The notes below the pieces were generated by a model. It did not search any database, was not told where the DNA came from, and saw nothing but the letters and a program-made list of their open reading frames with translations. A stretch of DNA of 64,000 bases from Herbinix sp. (lineage in GTDB: Bacteria; Bacillota; Clostridia; Lachnospirales; Lachnospiraceae). The stretch covers positions 1 to 64,000 of the forward strand of contig JAQZBN010000003.1 in NCBI GenBank assembly GCA_029238935.1, in the 5' to 3' direction. Shown here in pieces: positions 8,742 through 18,401 of this stretch. Every line of letters begins with the position of its first letter. The first letter of the stretch is position 1. A program made the translations under genes and the position numbers.

Positions 8742-11700
8742 CTATTCCAGTGTAATAACAACTTCTTTTATTTCACCATTTCTAATGCGTTCTGCAATAT
8801 CACCTTTTAATACATTTCCTTGATACTCTTCTTCCGTATCGATTACGGCAATCGTTTTAATTACTGCCTTGTCGTCGCCATACGTTGCTTTGCGAGCCAC
8901 GTTACGATAAGTAACCTTACACTTTGTCATTAACATGAAGGATGCATCTCCATTATCATCAAACATCCATCCGGGGAGTTTCGGAGCAAAATGTAATCTT
9001 AACTCACCTTCTTCATATGTAAAGATTTTCTCACCGAGAAACATTTCGAACCACATGGATATAATTTCAGTGGTAGAACCGCTGAGTCTGGCTACATATC
9101 CTCTTCCATGAATCTGACTGTTTGGATTTTCACTGGAAGCGATGAAGGAAGAGTTCTCTAAGATACTTCTACCATATACTTCCGGTTTTAAGAAAGCAAT
9201 CATTGCTGTTTGAATATCCTCATAGTACTTCTCATACAATCCCGATCTTATGATGGAAAGCAGATATTTATATTCCATATGAAGGAATACGCTTTCTCTC
9301 TCTAACCAACCTGGCGTAAAGGCACGAATTCTTCCGTTTTCCATGGAAACATGACCAATTGGTACAGAAGTCTTATACATCTGTAACTTTTTGTCAAATA
9401 ATCCACTATTCTTAACGTTCTGATACAGAGTCTCTGCTTCTTTCGAACCTTTCAATGTACCCAGCATTTTAGCAGGTCCCTCTAAGAAGGATGGCAAAGG
9501 TAGCACTTCAAATCGTTTTACTTTTGCTTTTTGCAAACCGTAATGAGTTTTTACCGGTTGACCATTCTGATCTACTACCGCTTCATACTCTGTTGCACGG
9601 AAGGTAAAGTAGGTAGGTACAATTCCATCGCCTAAGCTACACGCTTTTTCAATACCCTCTTCTAATTTATCTTCATATTCTTTAAATATCTCTTGAACTT
9701 TCTCTGTACTGATTGATTGTTCTGTTCCTTCTAATGTAAATCTAACTTGATCTCTGAATTCTTCACGAATGGTTGCTACCGCATCCCAATAAGTGAAAGC
9801 ATCCCAATTTTCTTCCTTTGATGATTTTAATGTATCAGAAACTTTTAATAAAAACTCATACACTTCAGTCGGTAAAGATACCATATCTTCATCCTTGACT
9901 GTCTTTGTGATGAAAGAAATTAGTCTCTTTAATTCAAAGGTTTCCGGCATACCACTTCCGAATAAACCTGGGAGACCGTTCATTGCATCATTCCAACCTG
10001 GTTTTCCACCTTCCATCTCTACACCCATGCCATAAGGATCCAGCATAGAGAATTTATTAAGAGCTAAAGTGATTAATTTTGCCATCAGGGAGGAGGTCGC
10101 ATATTCTCCGGACTTCGTCTTTAACCAATTGGTTCCATGTCTTTGGAATCCTTCTCTATTCATCTTCTCTTCATCATGAATTAAAGCGCCATATTGTCTA
10201 ACTTCCTGCTTGCTGTTGATCACATACTTCTCACTTCGAGGCATAACCAAGCCAGGGCTGTCATAGAAACGATAGCTGGTATCCTTAAATAACAGCTCCT
10301 TTTCCTTCTCGGGATACACACTGAGGTAATTATCAATTAAATCCATATTGTAATCCCAGTGATCACTCCAGTATCCTTCACCAAAACCGGCTTCTATGTT
10401 CTGGTCGCAAAGATTTAAAATATTCTCTAATAATACATCTTCGTTACAAGCAACTTCGATATGGTAGCGAGCAATACAGTTTGCAATTTGTCCGGGAGTA
10501 AAAGGTTTATGTACAATTTTCTGCAACTTATCAAGATTGTTTGAAATATTATTCTTTAATAACTGATCTAATTCATCCCTGTATTCCTTCTTTACAGAGA
10601 AAGTGGAAGGGCGAACCTCAAGAGGATTATAACCATCAATTTGTATTAACTGGAAGAAGGTCTTAATGTTAAAATCACCAATATCCTTCTGGAAGAACAC
10701 ATCATTTCTGCGATTCTGATTTACATCTCTAAAATTACCGTTTCCTTGTGAATAGTACTCTCCAGCGATAGAGAAGAAATTATAATCCCTCTCCGGATCA
10801 CCATGTTTACGGCTAAAAAGATGTACAACAGATTTATTAGTATCCTTATTGAATACAAATGGATATCCGCCTCGAAGGAAATTATCCAAATAGCTCGATT
10901 CAATATACTGATCAAATAAAGGGCTTCCTGTATGAGTCTTAACATCATTTGTTAATTCATCTACAATCTCATCTGCCAGTGCTTTCTTTGCTTCTAAGTA
11001 TCCTTCCGAGCAAAGATCTGCTAATTTGTCGTTAATCTGTTCAAGAGAACCGGAAAAACCTACCATCGTATTGAATTGATAGGATGTTTTTGAAATTAGC
11101 GAGAATGCAAGTGGAGTGAAACCGCAAGGAACTTTATTATAAAAACATTGTTCCTTATTCATGACGTGTTCCAGAGGATGATTTAAAAATTCAATTGGAT
11201 TTACCAGAGAGGTATCATAATCAAAAATTGCTTCAGCATCATAGATAACAGGAAGAATCTTTCCGTCATGTAAGGATAAATAGATATAACCGCCTTCCAC
11301 ATCAGAAACCTCTGCCGAATCGTCACTGGAAGCACGCATTGTATAATAAGGTACGTTATTTTCGATATTTTTAATTTCTGTCCAGCTCTTTAATAAATTG
11401 GACATTTCCTTATATGCACCGTTTTGAATTCCATACGGTATTATTTTGGGTAAACCATCCAATAGCTCAATCTCTTTTGTTTCTTCATCCAGATTTTCAA
11501 TCTGTACATCACGAACCAGAGCGCCGATACTATCTTTCGGTAACACATAGTATTTTACTTTAATACTTAAGCCATGCTGCTTATTAATTTCTTCAATAGT
11601 AACACTATTTCTTCTTATATATAAATTACGTTCTGCACTATTGTCATAGGTGAAGAAAGGTTCAAAGTAAGATCCATTGCACTTTATAAAAGTACGAAAT

Positions 11701-11930
11701 CCTTTGATCGCTGTATTCTCATATGCAGTGTTAGCCGGATTAAACTCCATAATTGCATTGCTTTTATTATGAATACCAAAGCTGTTAATTCCTTGTCCTC
11801 GATTCGTATAATAAACCCAGAGTGGAATTCCCTTAATTCCTGCCAAACCAGGCAGGAAACTGGAGAATGCAGGCAACTTGTCGTAGTTTTTAATGATATA
11901 TGTATCACCTTGTAAACTGTAATTTCCCAT
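8742..11930 (-). CDS. GH94-related beta-glucan phosphorylase (GH149/GH161-like)
   Basis: A 1062-residue cytosolic enzyme of the inverting phosphorylase type. The motif PGWNDAMNG carries the probable catalytic Asp648, equivalent to the Asp of the GH94 WND motif. The N-terminal half is the beta-sandwich seen in these enzymes. At this length it is longer than cellobiose phosphorylases (about 800) and fits the beta-1,3-glucan phosphorylase families GH149 and GH161. With GH16, GH5 and GH30 neighbours, the likely reaction is phosphorolysis of beta-1,3-glucooligosaccharides to glucose 1-phosphate, saving ATP. The start has GAGG 5 bases upstream. I cannot choose between GH149, GH161 and another GH94-like family by eye. 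Confidence 0.75.
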   Translation of the reverse strand: MGNYSLQGDTYIIKNYDKLPAFSSFLPGLAGIKGIPLWVYYTNRGQGINSFGIHNKSNAIMEFNPANTAYENTAIKGFRTFIKCNGSYFEPFFTYDNSAERNLYIRRNSVTIEEINKQHGLSIKVKYYVLPKDSIGALVRDVQIENLDEETKEIELLDGLPKIIPYGIQNGAYKEMSNLLKSWTEIKNIENNVPYYTMRASSDDSAEVSDVEGGYIYLSLHDGKILPVIYDAEAIFDYDTSLVNPIEFLNHPLEHVMNKEQCFYNKVPCGFTPLAFSLISKTSYQFNTMVGFSGSLEQINDKLADLCSEGYLEAKKALADEIVDELTNDVKTHTGSPLFDQYIESSYLDNFLRGGYPFVFNKDTNKSVVHLFSRKHGDPERDYNFFSIAGEYYSQGNGNFRDVNQNRRNDVFFQKDIGDFNIKTFFQLIQIDGYNPLEVRPSTFSVKKEYRDELDQLLKNNISNNLDKLQKIVHKPFTPGQIANCIARYHIEVACNEDVLLENILNLCDQNIEAGFGEGYWSDHWDYNMDLIDNYLSVYPEKEKELLFKDTSYRFYDSPGLVMPRSEKYVINSKQEVRQYGALIHDEEKMNREGFQRHGTNWLKTKSGEYATSSLMAKLITLALNKFSMLDPYGMGVEMEGGKPGWNDAMNGLPGLFGSGMPETFELKRLISFITKTVKDEDMVSLPTEVYEFLLKVSDTLKSSKEENWDAFTYWDAVATIREEFRDQVRFTLEGTEQSISTEKVQEIFKEYEDKLEEGIEKACSLGDGIVPTYFTFRATEYEAVVDQNGQPVKTHYGLQKAKVKRFEVLPLPSFLEGPAKMLGTLKGSKEAETLYQNVKNSGLFDKKLQMYKTSVPIGHVSMENGRIRAFTPGWLERESVFLHMEYKYLLSIIRSGLYEKYYEDIQTAMIAFLKPEVYGRSILENSSFIASSENPNSQIHGRGYVARLSGSTTEIISMWFEMFLGEKIFTYEEGELRLHFAPKLPGWMFDDNGDASFMLMTKCKVTYRNVARKATYGDDKAVIKTIAVIDTEEEYQGNVLKGDIAERIRNGEIKEVVITLE

Positions 11931-11954
11931 AATAACCTCTTTTCTACATCTTTA

Positions 11955-12001
11955 GGAATTATTTTATATATTTCTATAATGGTCTTATCTACAATAATTC
12001 C
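11955..12001 (-). promoter_or_regulatory. Inverted repeat and possible promoter before the phosphorylase
   Basis: GGAATTATT at 11955-11963 is repeated inverted as AATAATTCC at 11993-12001. Between them the minus strand reads TTGTAG, about 18 bases, TATATA, a weak sigma-A-like promoter. It may give the glycosidase half of the operon its own start, but the match is poor. Confidence 0.35.
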
Positions 12002-12029
12002 ATGAGAATTCCCGTAAAGATGACAATTT

Positions 12030-13028
12030 TTAAAGTTTTAACTTGCAGGAATTTCTTACTACCAGACTAGGAGATAACCTTGTGATTTCTCCATTTACAG
12101 GACCTTCCTGTTGGATCAGACGAAATAGTTCATTCGTACTGGCATTCCCTAGTTCTGTCACTGGGCTTTTGATCGTTGTTACGGATGGAGTATAATGTTT
12201 TGAAGAATAATGATCATCAAATCCAATCACACTGACCTGATCCGGAACACTTACACCAACTTCTTTGAGTGCTCTGATACATCCCCAAGCCATTTCATCG
12301 TTTGCACAGAAGAATGCATCCGGCAGTTCAATTCCTTTTAGTAGTAAAACACGCATTTCACTGTAAGCGAGGGTTTCTTCAAAGTAACCCCGTAAAATAA
12401 TACTTTCATCGATCGGAAGTGAATACTTATTCATAACATTTACAAAAGCCTGATATCTTGTTTTATCATCATAATTATAGATACCATGAATATATCCGAT
12501 ACGGCGATGCCCTTGTTTAATTAAATACTCTAAGGCTAAGGTTACTCCTTCACCGTTATCGATTATGACACTGGACATATGATCTCCAGCGTATTCACGG
12601 TCAATAAACACGATCGGAAGCTTTGTTCTTGCAATACGATCAATGTATTCATCCGATAACCTTTCATTTAAAACGATAGCACCTTCTACACCGGAGGAAA
12701 TAATCATCCCGTAAATCTCCTCACTGGTGTTTTCATTGCTAATATATATATTTAACAAATAATTCTTTAATTTACATTGCAAATGCACTGCCTGCATCAG
12801 CATTCTATAATAATCACCTTGTATACTGGACAGAAATAACCCTATGGTATTTTTTCTATTTGACTTTAAAATCTTAGCATTCATATTAGGTACATATTTC
12901 AGCTTTTCAACAGCCTCAAGAACCTTCTTTCTAGTCTCAGGGCTAACAATGTCCACATTATTTAAAACATTGGATACCGTCGATATAGCTACACCCGATT
13001 CTTTTGCAACATCCTTGATCGTTACCAT
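12030..13028 (-). CDS. LacI/GalR-family transcription regulator
   Basis: A 332-residue repressor of the LacI family. Residues 2-25 form the classical helix-turn-helix (IKDVAKESGVAISTVSNVLN), followed by a hinge near residue 50 and a periplasmic-binding-protein-like sensor domain with the closing motif VSVIGFDDHYSS. It lies inside the operon between GH16 and the phosphorylase, 54 bp after GH16. The likely effector is a beta-glucan oligosaccharide. The palindrome with central AAAACGTTTT upstream of the first operon gene (27238-27259) is a good candidate target. GGAGA lies about 8 bases before the ATG. Confidence 0.9.
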   Translation of the reverse strand: MVTIKDVAKESGVAISTVSNVLNNVDIVSPETRKKVLEAVEKLKYVPNMNAKILKSNRKNTIGLFLSSIQGDYYRMLMQAVHLQCKLKNYLLNIYISNENTSEEIYGMIISSGVEGAIVLNERLSDEYIDRIARTKLPIVFIDREYAGDHMSSVIIDNGEGVTLALEYLIKQGHRRIGYIHGIYNYDDKTRYQAFVNVMNKYSLPIDESIILRGYFEETLAYSEMRVLLLKGIELPDAFFCANDEMAWGCIRALKEVGVSVPDQVSVIGFDDHYSSKHYTPSVTTIKSPVTELGNASTNELFRLIQQEGPVNGEITRLSPSLVVRNSCKLKL

Positions 13029-13082
13029 ATATTTCTCTCCATTCTGATCTATAAAATTTTGTCCAACAGGTTCAGTTTGATT

Positions 13083-14036
13083 TTATTCTTGTATCAGTGC
13101 ATTAATCTCTTTACTCTGATATACTCTTACATAGTCAATTACCATCTGTTGTGGATAGATACTGTCATCTACTCCTTTAGCTCCACCCCAGTTTCCACCT
13201 ACCGCAATATTGAGAAGAAGATGCATCTTCTTATCAAACGGCCACTCCTTAAAGGTAGGATTTGCCTTATACTTCGTCGGTTCAAATGTAAAGTATAGTT
13301 CATTGTCGATATAAGCCATAATTTTATCCGGAAGCCATTCTATGGAATACAAGTGAAAATCATCGCTAACACCCTCAATGTACTTCGTCGCTGTCTTTTG
13401 GGTACCGATGCTATGATAATAAGATTGGGTATGTATGGAAGCATGGATGGTATTTTGATTATATCCAACATGTTCCATTATGTCAATTTCTCCTGAAGCT
13501 GGCCATCCGCCATATTCCCAATCGGTAGAAAGCATCCAGATCGCCGGCCATGTACCAAGACCTTCCGGGAGCTTTGCACTTACTTCAATCTTTCCGTAGA
13601 GCCAGTCACCCTTTCCCTTGGATATGAGCCTGGCTGATGTATAATCCATTCCCTCATATTCTTCTTTTCTTGCTTCAATGATCAAATTGCCATCTTTTAC
13701 AGATGCATTTTTGTCATTGGTATAATATTGAAGTTCATTATTTCCCCATCCACTGCCACCGACATCATAATTCCATTTGGTATCATCCGGTAAGCCTTCA
13801 TAATCAAATTCATCCGACCAAATTAAATCATAAGTCAGATTGTCATAATCGTATTCATAACCTTTTGCTTTGATATCTTCTTCTGCCACTTCTTCCTGCG
13901 CTTCCCCATTAACATAAGCTTTGGAGACATTGGTTCCTACTCGGTAACTTTCCTCCTTCTGACAAGCAGTTAACATACTGCACATAACGACTCCCGCTAT
14001 CAAAAAAAGTTTACTTCTTTTACTGATTGGTATCAC
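13083..14036 (-). CDS. GH16 laminarinase (endo-beta-1,3-glucanase), lipoprotein
   Basis: Family GH16 endo-glucanase. The family motif GEIDIMEHVG gives nucleophile Glu183, Asp185 and acid/base Glu188; the extra residue (DIME) is typical of laminarinases and lichenase relatives of the beta-bulge type. The N-terminus is a lipoprotein signal with MLTAC (Cys25), so the enzyme is attached outside the membrane. It should cut beta-1,3-glucan to oligosaccharides for the adjacent importers. The start is GTG with GGGAGG 6 bases upstream. The gene follows MalG2 after a 117-bp gap with a hairpin. Confidence 0.9.
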   Translation of the reverse strand: MIPISKRSKLFLIAGVVMCSMLTACQKEESYRVGTNVSKAYVNGEAQEEVAEEDIKAKGYEYDYDNLTYDLIWSDEFDYEGLPDDTKWNYDVGGSGWGNNELQYYTNDKNASVKDGNLIIEARKEEYEGMDYTSARLISKGKGDWLYGKIEVSAKLPEGLGTWPAIWMLSTDWEYGGWPASGEIDIMEHVGYNQNTIHASIHTQSYYHSIGTQKTATKYIEGVSDDFHLYSIEWLPDKIMAYIDNELYFTFEPTKYKANPTFKEWPFDKKMHLLLNIAVGGNWGGAKGVDDSIYPQQMVIDYVRVYQSKEINALIQE

Positions 14037-14085
14037 AACTTACCTCCCTAAGCGTCTTTTTGTTACTTTTAATAACAAGGGAGTT

Positions 14086-14124
14086 ACGAATACCATAACA
14101 CTGTTATAGCCCTACGGTATTCGT
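14086..14124 (-). other. Intercistronic hairpin before GH16
   Basis: ACGAATACC pairs with GGTATTCGT across a 21-base interior containing a second small stem (ATAAC/GTTAT). There is no T-run. It separates the transport genes from the enzyme genes and may set mRNA stability. Confidence 0.55.
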
Positions 14125-14153
14125 TTCTCTCTTTTGTTTCTGGTACCTACAGA

Positions 14154-15086
14154 TTATTCACCTGTAATACCAGTATTCTCAATACCTTGGATAAATTGTT
14201 TCTGAACAAAGGCATAAAGTATAAGCATCGGCATGATAGAAATCAGTGTTGCTGACATCTTATATGCTTCATTAATTCGAAACTCTGCCTGACCTCTGCC
14301 TTGCGAAGCCATGGACTGGAATACACTATCAAACATATTTAATCTTGCCGGTAACAGCTCAATGCTGTTTCTTACCAGAGTTCCTGTGATATATGTCTCA
14401 TTCCAGTTCCAAACAAAAGAGAACAGGAAAACTACAAGAACGGTAGAAGCTGAAAGCTTCATAGCAATTTGGAAAAATACCTGCAGGGAGTTGGCACCGT
14501 CAATCATCGCAGCTTCATCCAAAGAATATGGTATCAAATTAAAGAAATTGTAGAATATCAATACCAATATTGTTGAATTAACACCCTGACCTAATAAAGC
14601 CATTAAAATCTGTGGGATTGGTGTACCGATTAAGTTAAATCCAAGGATGGTCTGTGTAGAAATAAAAATCATTAATCTTGGTATCATTAACAACGGAACC
14701 GGTATAATAAACGCTAATAATATCATTACAAACCAGAAATTTTTGAACTTAAACTTATATCTGGATAAAGCAAACCCTGTTAAAGCGGATACTAAGGTCT
14801 GACCAACTGCCAAGAGTCCGGAGAACCAGATAGAATTCAATAAGGTTTTTTGTAACTTTAGTACGGATCCTGCAACTACCAAATTACTTACGGAAGGATG
14901 TTTCGGCAGCCATTCCACGGATGGGTCAATAACATCCGAACTAGACATAAATGACATGGAAATCATCTTAAAGATTGGCTGTAAGTAAACGAAGCTGATG
15001 CAGATTAAAACAAAGTAAATACATAATTTAATAAATGTATTGAATTTACGGGATTTTAATAATCTAATTAGTTTATTCTTATTCAT
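14154..15086 (-). CDS. ABC sugar permease, MalG type (pair 2, locus A)
   Basis: Inner-membrane subunit of a carbohydrate ABC importer (CUT1, MalG-like), about six membrane helices. The cytoplasmic EAA loop that docks on the ATPase starts at residue 191 (EAAMIDGANS). It pairs with the MalF-type protein just upstream (2-bp gap). GGAGG lies 8 bases before the ATG. This is the second permease pair of the cassette and is next to the DUF5696-like protein. No ATPase gene is in the window. Confidence 0.9.
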   Translation of the reverse strand: MNKNKLIRLLKSRKFNTFIKLCIYFVLICISFVYLQPIFKMISMSFMSSSDVIDPSVEWLPKHPSVSNLVVAGSVLKLQKTLLNSIWFSGLLAVGQTLVSALTGFALSRYKFKFKNFWFVMILLAFIIPVPLLMIPRLMIFISTQTILGFNLIGTPIPQILMALLGQGVNSTILVLIFYNFFNLIPYSLDEAAMIDGANSLQVFFQIAMKLSASTVLVVFLFSFVWNWNETYITGTLVRNSIELLPARLNMFDSVFQSMASQGRGQAEFRINEAYKMSATLISIMPMLILYAFVQKQFIQGIENTGITGE

Positions 15087-15088
15087 TC

Positions 15089-15988
15089 TTAGTGCCTCCT
15101 TACCTTTTCTCTATTACGGAATATAAGAAATGCAATTCCAATAATGATAAGAACAACAAAGCTATAAATCCACGCATAAGTTGATGCGATACCAAGACCA
15201 CCACTGGTGTTTTCTGTTGCTGTACCGATTAAATCGTATACCGGGTTTGTAGAAAATGTACCAAGGTTTGCAATGGTAAATATCGTAACAACAAGTGCTA
15301 TTGGTTTTATGATCGGTATCGTAATCTTCCATAAGATCTGCCATCCATTGGCAGAGTCAATCGAAGCTGCTTCAAATAAACTAGGATTGATTTTTTGTAA
15401 ACCGTTAATGAAAAGTATAATCGGTATTCCTGTAAACCATAGAATAATGGATAACTTTTGAAAAATTCCTACCAGCAATTCAGCTAGTGCAAAGGAATAA
15501 TTAGCTATCATCTGTACGATGAAAATATCGGTAAATTCTCTATTTGGCACAGATTCACTTGCTTGAGCGCTGGAGTCAATTAATTGGTACATTACTGGAC
15601 CGGACATAATAATAACCGGTAAAAAGTAAATCGTACGCAGCATTCCTTTTAAGAATTTTATGTGGTTCAGCAGGTAGGACAGAATGAAGGAAATGATTAC
15701 AATAACAAAGGTATATGGAATAATCATACCTAAAAACTCCATCATAGCCGGCACAAACTCAACATTCTCAAAGAATGCCATGAAATAGTTGTCAAGACCG
15801 ATGAACTTTATCTCAAAACCAACAACGGTCTGTCTTACTTCCGTGAAGCTTAAATAAATTGTTGCAATAAATGGTATTGCTGTAAAAATGATAAAGCCAA
15901 TAATCCATGGAAGCATGAATCGGTAACCAAGTTTATTTTGTCTTTCAGCGAAGGTTGTTAACTTCTTCTTTTTCTTTTCCTTCTTCAA
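15089..15988 (-). CDS. ABC sugar permease, MalF type (pair 2, locus A)
   Basis: MalF-like membrane subunit of a CUT1 sugar importer. The N-terminus is a lysine-rich cytoplasmic tail followed by about six helices. The EAA loop begins at residue 206 and reads EAASIDSANG, with Ser in place of the usual Gly after Asp. The start codon is TTG: the stop of the preceding gene is one base away, GGGAGG is well placed, and the next in-frame ATG already lies in the first helix. It works with the MalG protein at 14154-15086. Confidence 0.88.
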   Translation of the reverse strand: MKKEKKKKKLTTFAERQNKLGYRFMLPWIIGFIIFTAIPFIATIYLSFTEVRQTVVGFEIKFIGLDNYFMAFFENVEFVPAMMEFLGMIIPYTFVIVIISFILSYLLNHIKFLKGMLRTIYFLPVIIMSGPVMYQLIDSSAQASESVPNREFTDIFIVQMIANYSFALAELLVGIFQKLSIILWFTGIPIILFINGLQKINPSLFEAASIDSANGWQILWKITIPIIKPIALVVTIFTIANLGTFSTNPVYDLIGTATENTSGGLGIASTYAWIYSFVVLIIIGIAFLIFRNREKVRRH

Positions 15989-15989
15989 C

Positions 15990-18401
15990 TTACTGCACCT
16001 CCCCTAATGAAATGACAGATGCACTAAGCGGTGCAACGGTAGTTTGATTATAAACTGCATTCTCATCGGTATAATTAATCACGATTTCTTTCGTATCGGT
16101 ACCGTTGGTATAGGTATTCTTGATTACACCATCTGCAAGAACGGTTCTGCCGGTCCAAGTATAACCAATTACCTGACTTAGAGCTTCATTTACTTTGGTA
16201 TAAACATTTTTAATCAAACCTTCATATTGGTTAAATTCCGTTGAATATAACTCAGCAGAGGATGTAGATGCCAAATGGTAAGAAGGTTTCTCTGATAATA
16301 TAAAAGATGGAGATAAATTATAATCTATCATTCTTAGGATATCGGATTGCGTATAGAAGGAGAAATTGGAATATGGTGCATAAACTTCCATCGTTCCTCT
16401 TAAAACCATCTGTAAAAATGGAACTGCATCGGTTTCAAATACATACTGGGAAGATCCAACCGGGCTTTGCAGATACCGATCGGTATATTGCCATAAGTAC
16501 ATATTCGGGCTTTCCAGATTCATCTTTAATCCGTCCGCTTTCGCAAATGCTTCCTGGTACATTGCAATTGCTTCTGTTACCGTAGTATCAATTCCATCGC
16601 TGGTATAATTACTGATCAAGGTATTACTAATACCGCCAACTGTCATTGAAGAAGAGGATGATTTAAAGCGTTCTACCTGAGTTGAAAACCAATCAGCACT
16701 TCGTTCCGGTGTAGCATAGCCAAATAAATAAACTGGTACATTGAACGGTAGAATATACATTTTATTCAATTCCAAATACCAGGAATTTACATGTCTTGCT
16801 GCATTTCCAGTATAATTTAACATCTCCTTATTGATTGTGACAAAATCTCTTGCATAGGAAATATCCACATTCTTTTCAATGAACTCTTTCATCAGATCCT
16901 GGAAATCCCCTTTGGTGCCAATCTTACGGGAATAATTCTTGGAACTTGGCTTCGCAAAGGTTTCTCCACCCTGCTGCCAGCCATAAAGCCCCGTATTGAT
17001 ATTAGTAATAACATTTTCACCTATGATCTTATTTAATATCGATCTGACATCATCCACTGTAGTAACAACAACTTCTTCTGTACCTACGATACCTTTCTTA
17101 GAATCTGACATGATGAAATCAAGTCTTAAAGGAATATCAGATTTGTTTTCCGGTGAAACTTCAGTGAGAATTCCCTTATCAATCAGATGTTTCCGATAGG
17201 TTGCTGCCATACCGGTATAATCAGCTGCAGGAGTACCGTCAGATCCATCACCGGAAAGGAACGTGTAAGTCATTTTAATATTCATTTTGTTCGGTTCATC
17301 CATTAAAGTGAAGAAACCATCACCTTTTTTGTTATAAACCTGCCAATAATTCACGTTATACACAAATCTAGGATAAACATAGTTATAAGCGGTCAGATTT
17401 TCCTCCGGTCTTACAACAATTTGCATATACTCAGCCGCACTATCGGCATATGCGACAAATGCCGCCTGACCATTCCCATGAGCTACACCAAATACCGGCA
17501 TTACCGGATCCTTAAGAGGAATAGCATCGGTCATCCCATTGTTGTAATACTGTGCTTGGGCATGATCATTACCATAGACATCTCCATAATACATAGAGAA
17601 AGATGCACTATTATCCTTGAAACGGATTAAACTACCGCTTCCGTCCGGAACAAAGATATAACCGGGTACCATATATTTTTCTTCAATAATGTCATACATT
17701 TCTGTATCAGGATTATAGTATTTTGTCTTACCACCGCTGGCACCAAGAAATGGTGTGATGTTAATCGCTACTAGGCTAGCTCTTCCATCTCCGGTCACTT
17801 CTTCATCCTTAATTTCATAGGTAATTGAGTCATTTTCAAAGGTAATATAGACCTTTACTTTTAACTCTATATTCATAAAATTTACATCAAGACGTCTTGT
17901 TGCAGGGTTATCATTTAAGGTAACCAGCTGTGATTCTACAAGGTCTCTTGCTGCTGATGAAATATTCTTAATTGTTCCTTCTTCATTGTATTCAACCGTC
18001 AGTATTGAATTAGATATACCAGTAAAGGTAGTATTCATACCTTCTTCCTGCGGTATAGCAAGATCCAATACATCCTCCGGAGTCTCTGCTTCTAAGATCT
18101 GATCATTAATATCTGCTCCGAAGGGAATGTCTAAACCTGATTTCCAAGTATATCCGTTTCTTTTATCTTGAATTGCAAATACATCCCGATCTTCACGAAA
18201 ATAATACGCAAGGGTATCTGTTTCATAAAGCAGCTCATACTCATCGGTCTTAACAATATCATAAGTCACCTTATCCGGTGGTAATTTTGTATCCCGGTTG
18301 GTTGTAAGATACGCTGCTTTTACTGAAACAAAGGAGATAATTCCTACAACTATGAATAATAACAACGGTAGAATGAGTTTTTTATATTTAACCAAGTACA
18401 T
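15990..18401 (-). CDS. DUF5696-like membrane-anchored protein (locus A)
   Basis: 803 residues, function unknown. One N-terminal membrane helix (residues 9-30) anchors a large extracellular part. The first half looks like a beta-sandwich ending with VPDGSGSLIRF. The second half (about 430-700) alternates strands and helices like a TIM barrel, and the C-terminal part is a short beta domain. This order resembles several glycoside hydrolases, so a remote enzyme or sugar-sensing role is possible, but no catalytic motif is recognised. It aligns with the 885-residue protein at 42507-45164. It overlaps the upstream NHL gene by 14 bp and sits directly before permease pair 2. Confidence 0.75.
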   Translation of the reverse strand: MYLVKYKKLILPLLLFIVVGIISFVSVKAAYLTTNRDTKLPPDKVTYDIVKTDEYELLYETDTLAYYFREDRDVFAIQDKRNGYTWKSGLDIPFGADINDQILEAETPEDVLDLAIPQEEGMNTTFTGISNSILTVEYNEEGTIKNISSAARDLVESQLVTLNDNPATRRLDVNFMNIELKVKVYITFENDSITYEIKDEEVTGDGRASLVAINITPFLGASGGKTKYYNPDTEMYDIIEEKYMVPGYIFVPDGSGSLIRFKDNSASFSMYYGDVYGNDHAQAQYYNNGMTDAIPLKDPVMPVFGVAHGNGQAAFVAYADSAAEYMQIVVRPEENLTAYNYVYPRFVYNVNYWQVYNKKGDGFFTLMDEPNKMNIKMTYTFLSGDGSDGTPAADYTGMAATYRKHLIDKGILTEVSPENKSDIPLRLDFIMSDSKKGIVGTEEVVVTTVDDVRSILNKIIGENVITNINTGLYGWQQGGETFAKPSSKNYSRKIGTKGDFQDLMKEFIEKNVDISYARDFVTINKEMLNYTGNAARHVNSWYLELNKMYILPFNVPVYLFGYATPERSADWFSTQVERFKSSSSSMTVGGISNTLISNYTSDGIDTTVTEAIAMYQEAFAKADGLKMNLESPNMYLWQYTDRYLQSPVGSSQYVFETDAVPFLQMVLRGTMEVYAPYSNFSFYTQSDILRMIDYNLSPSFILSEKPSYHLASTSSAELYSTEFNQYEGLIKNVYTKVNEALSQVIGYTWTGRTVLADGVIKNTYTNGTDTKEIVINYTDENAVYNQTTVAPLSASVISLGEVQ

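Noticed and set aside
14041-14082. Second terminator before GH16
   Set aside because: The TTGTTA/TAACAA stem is only 6 bp and is not followed by T residues on the minus strand.
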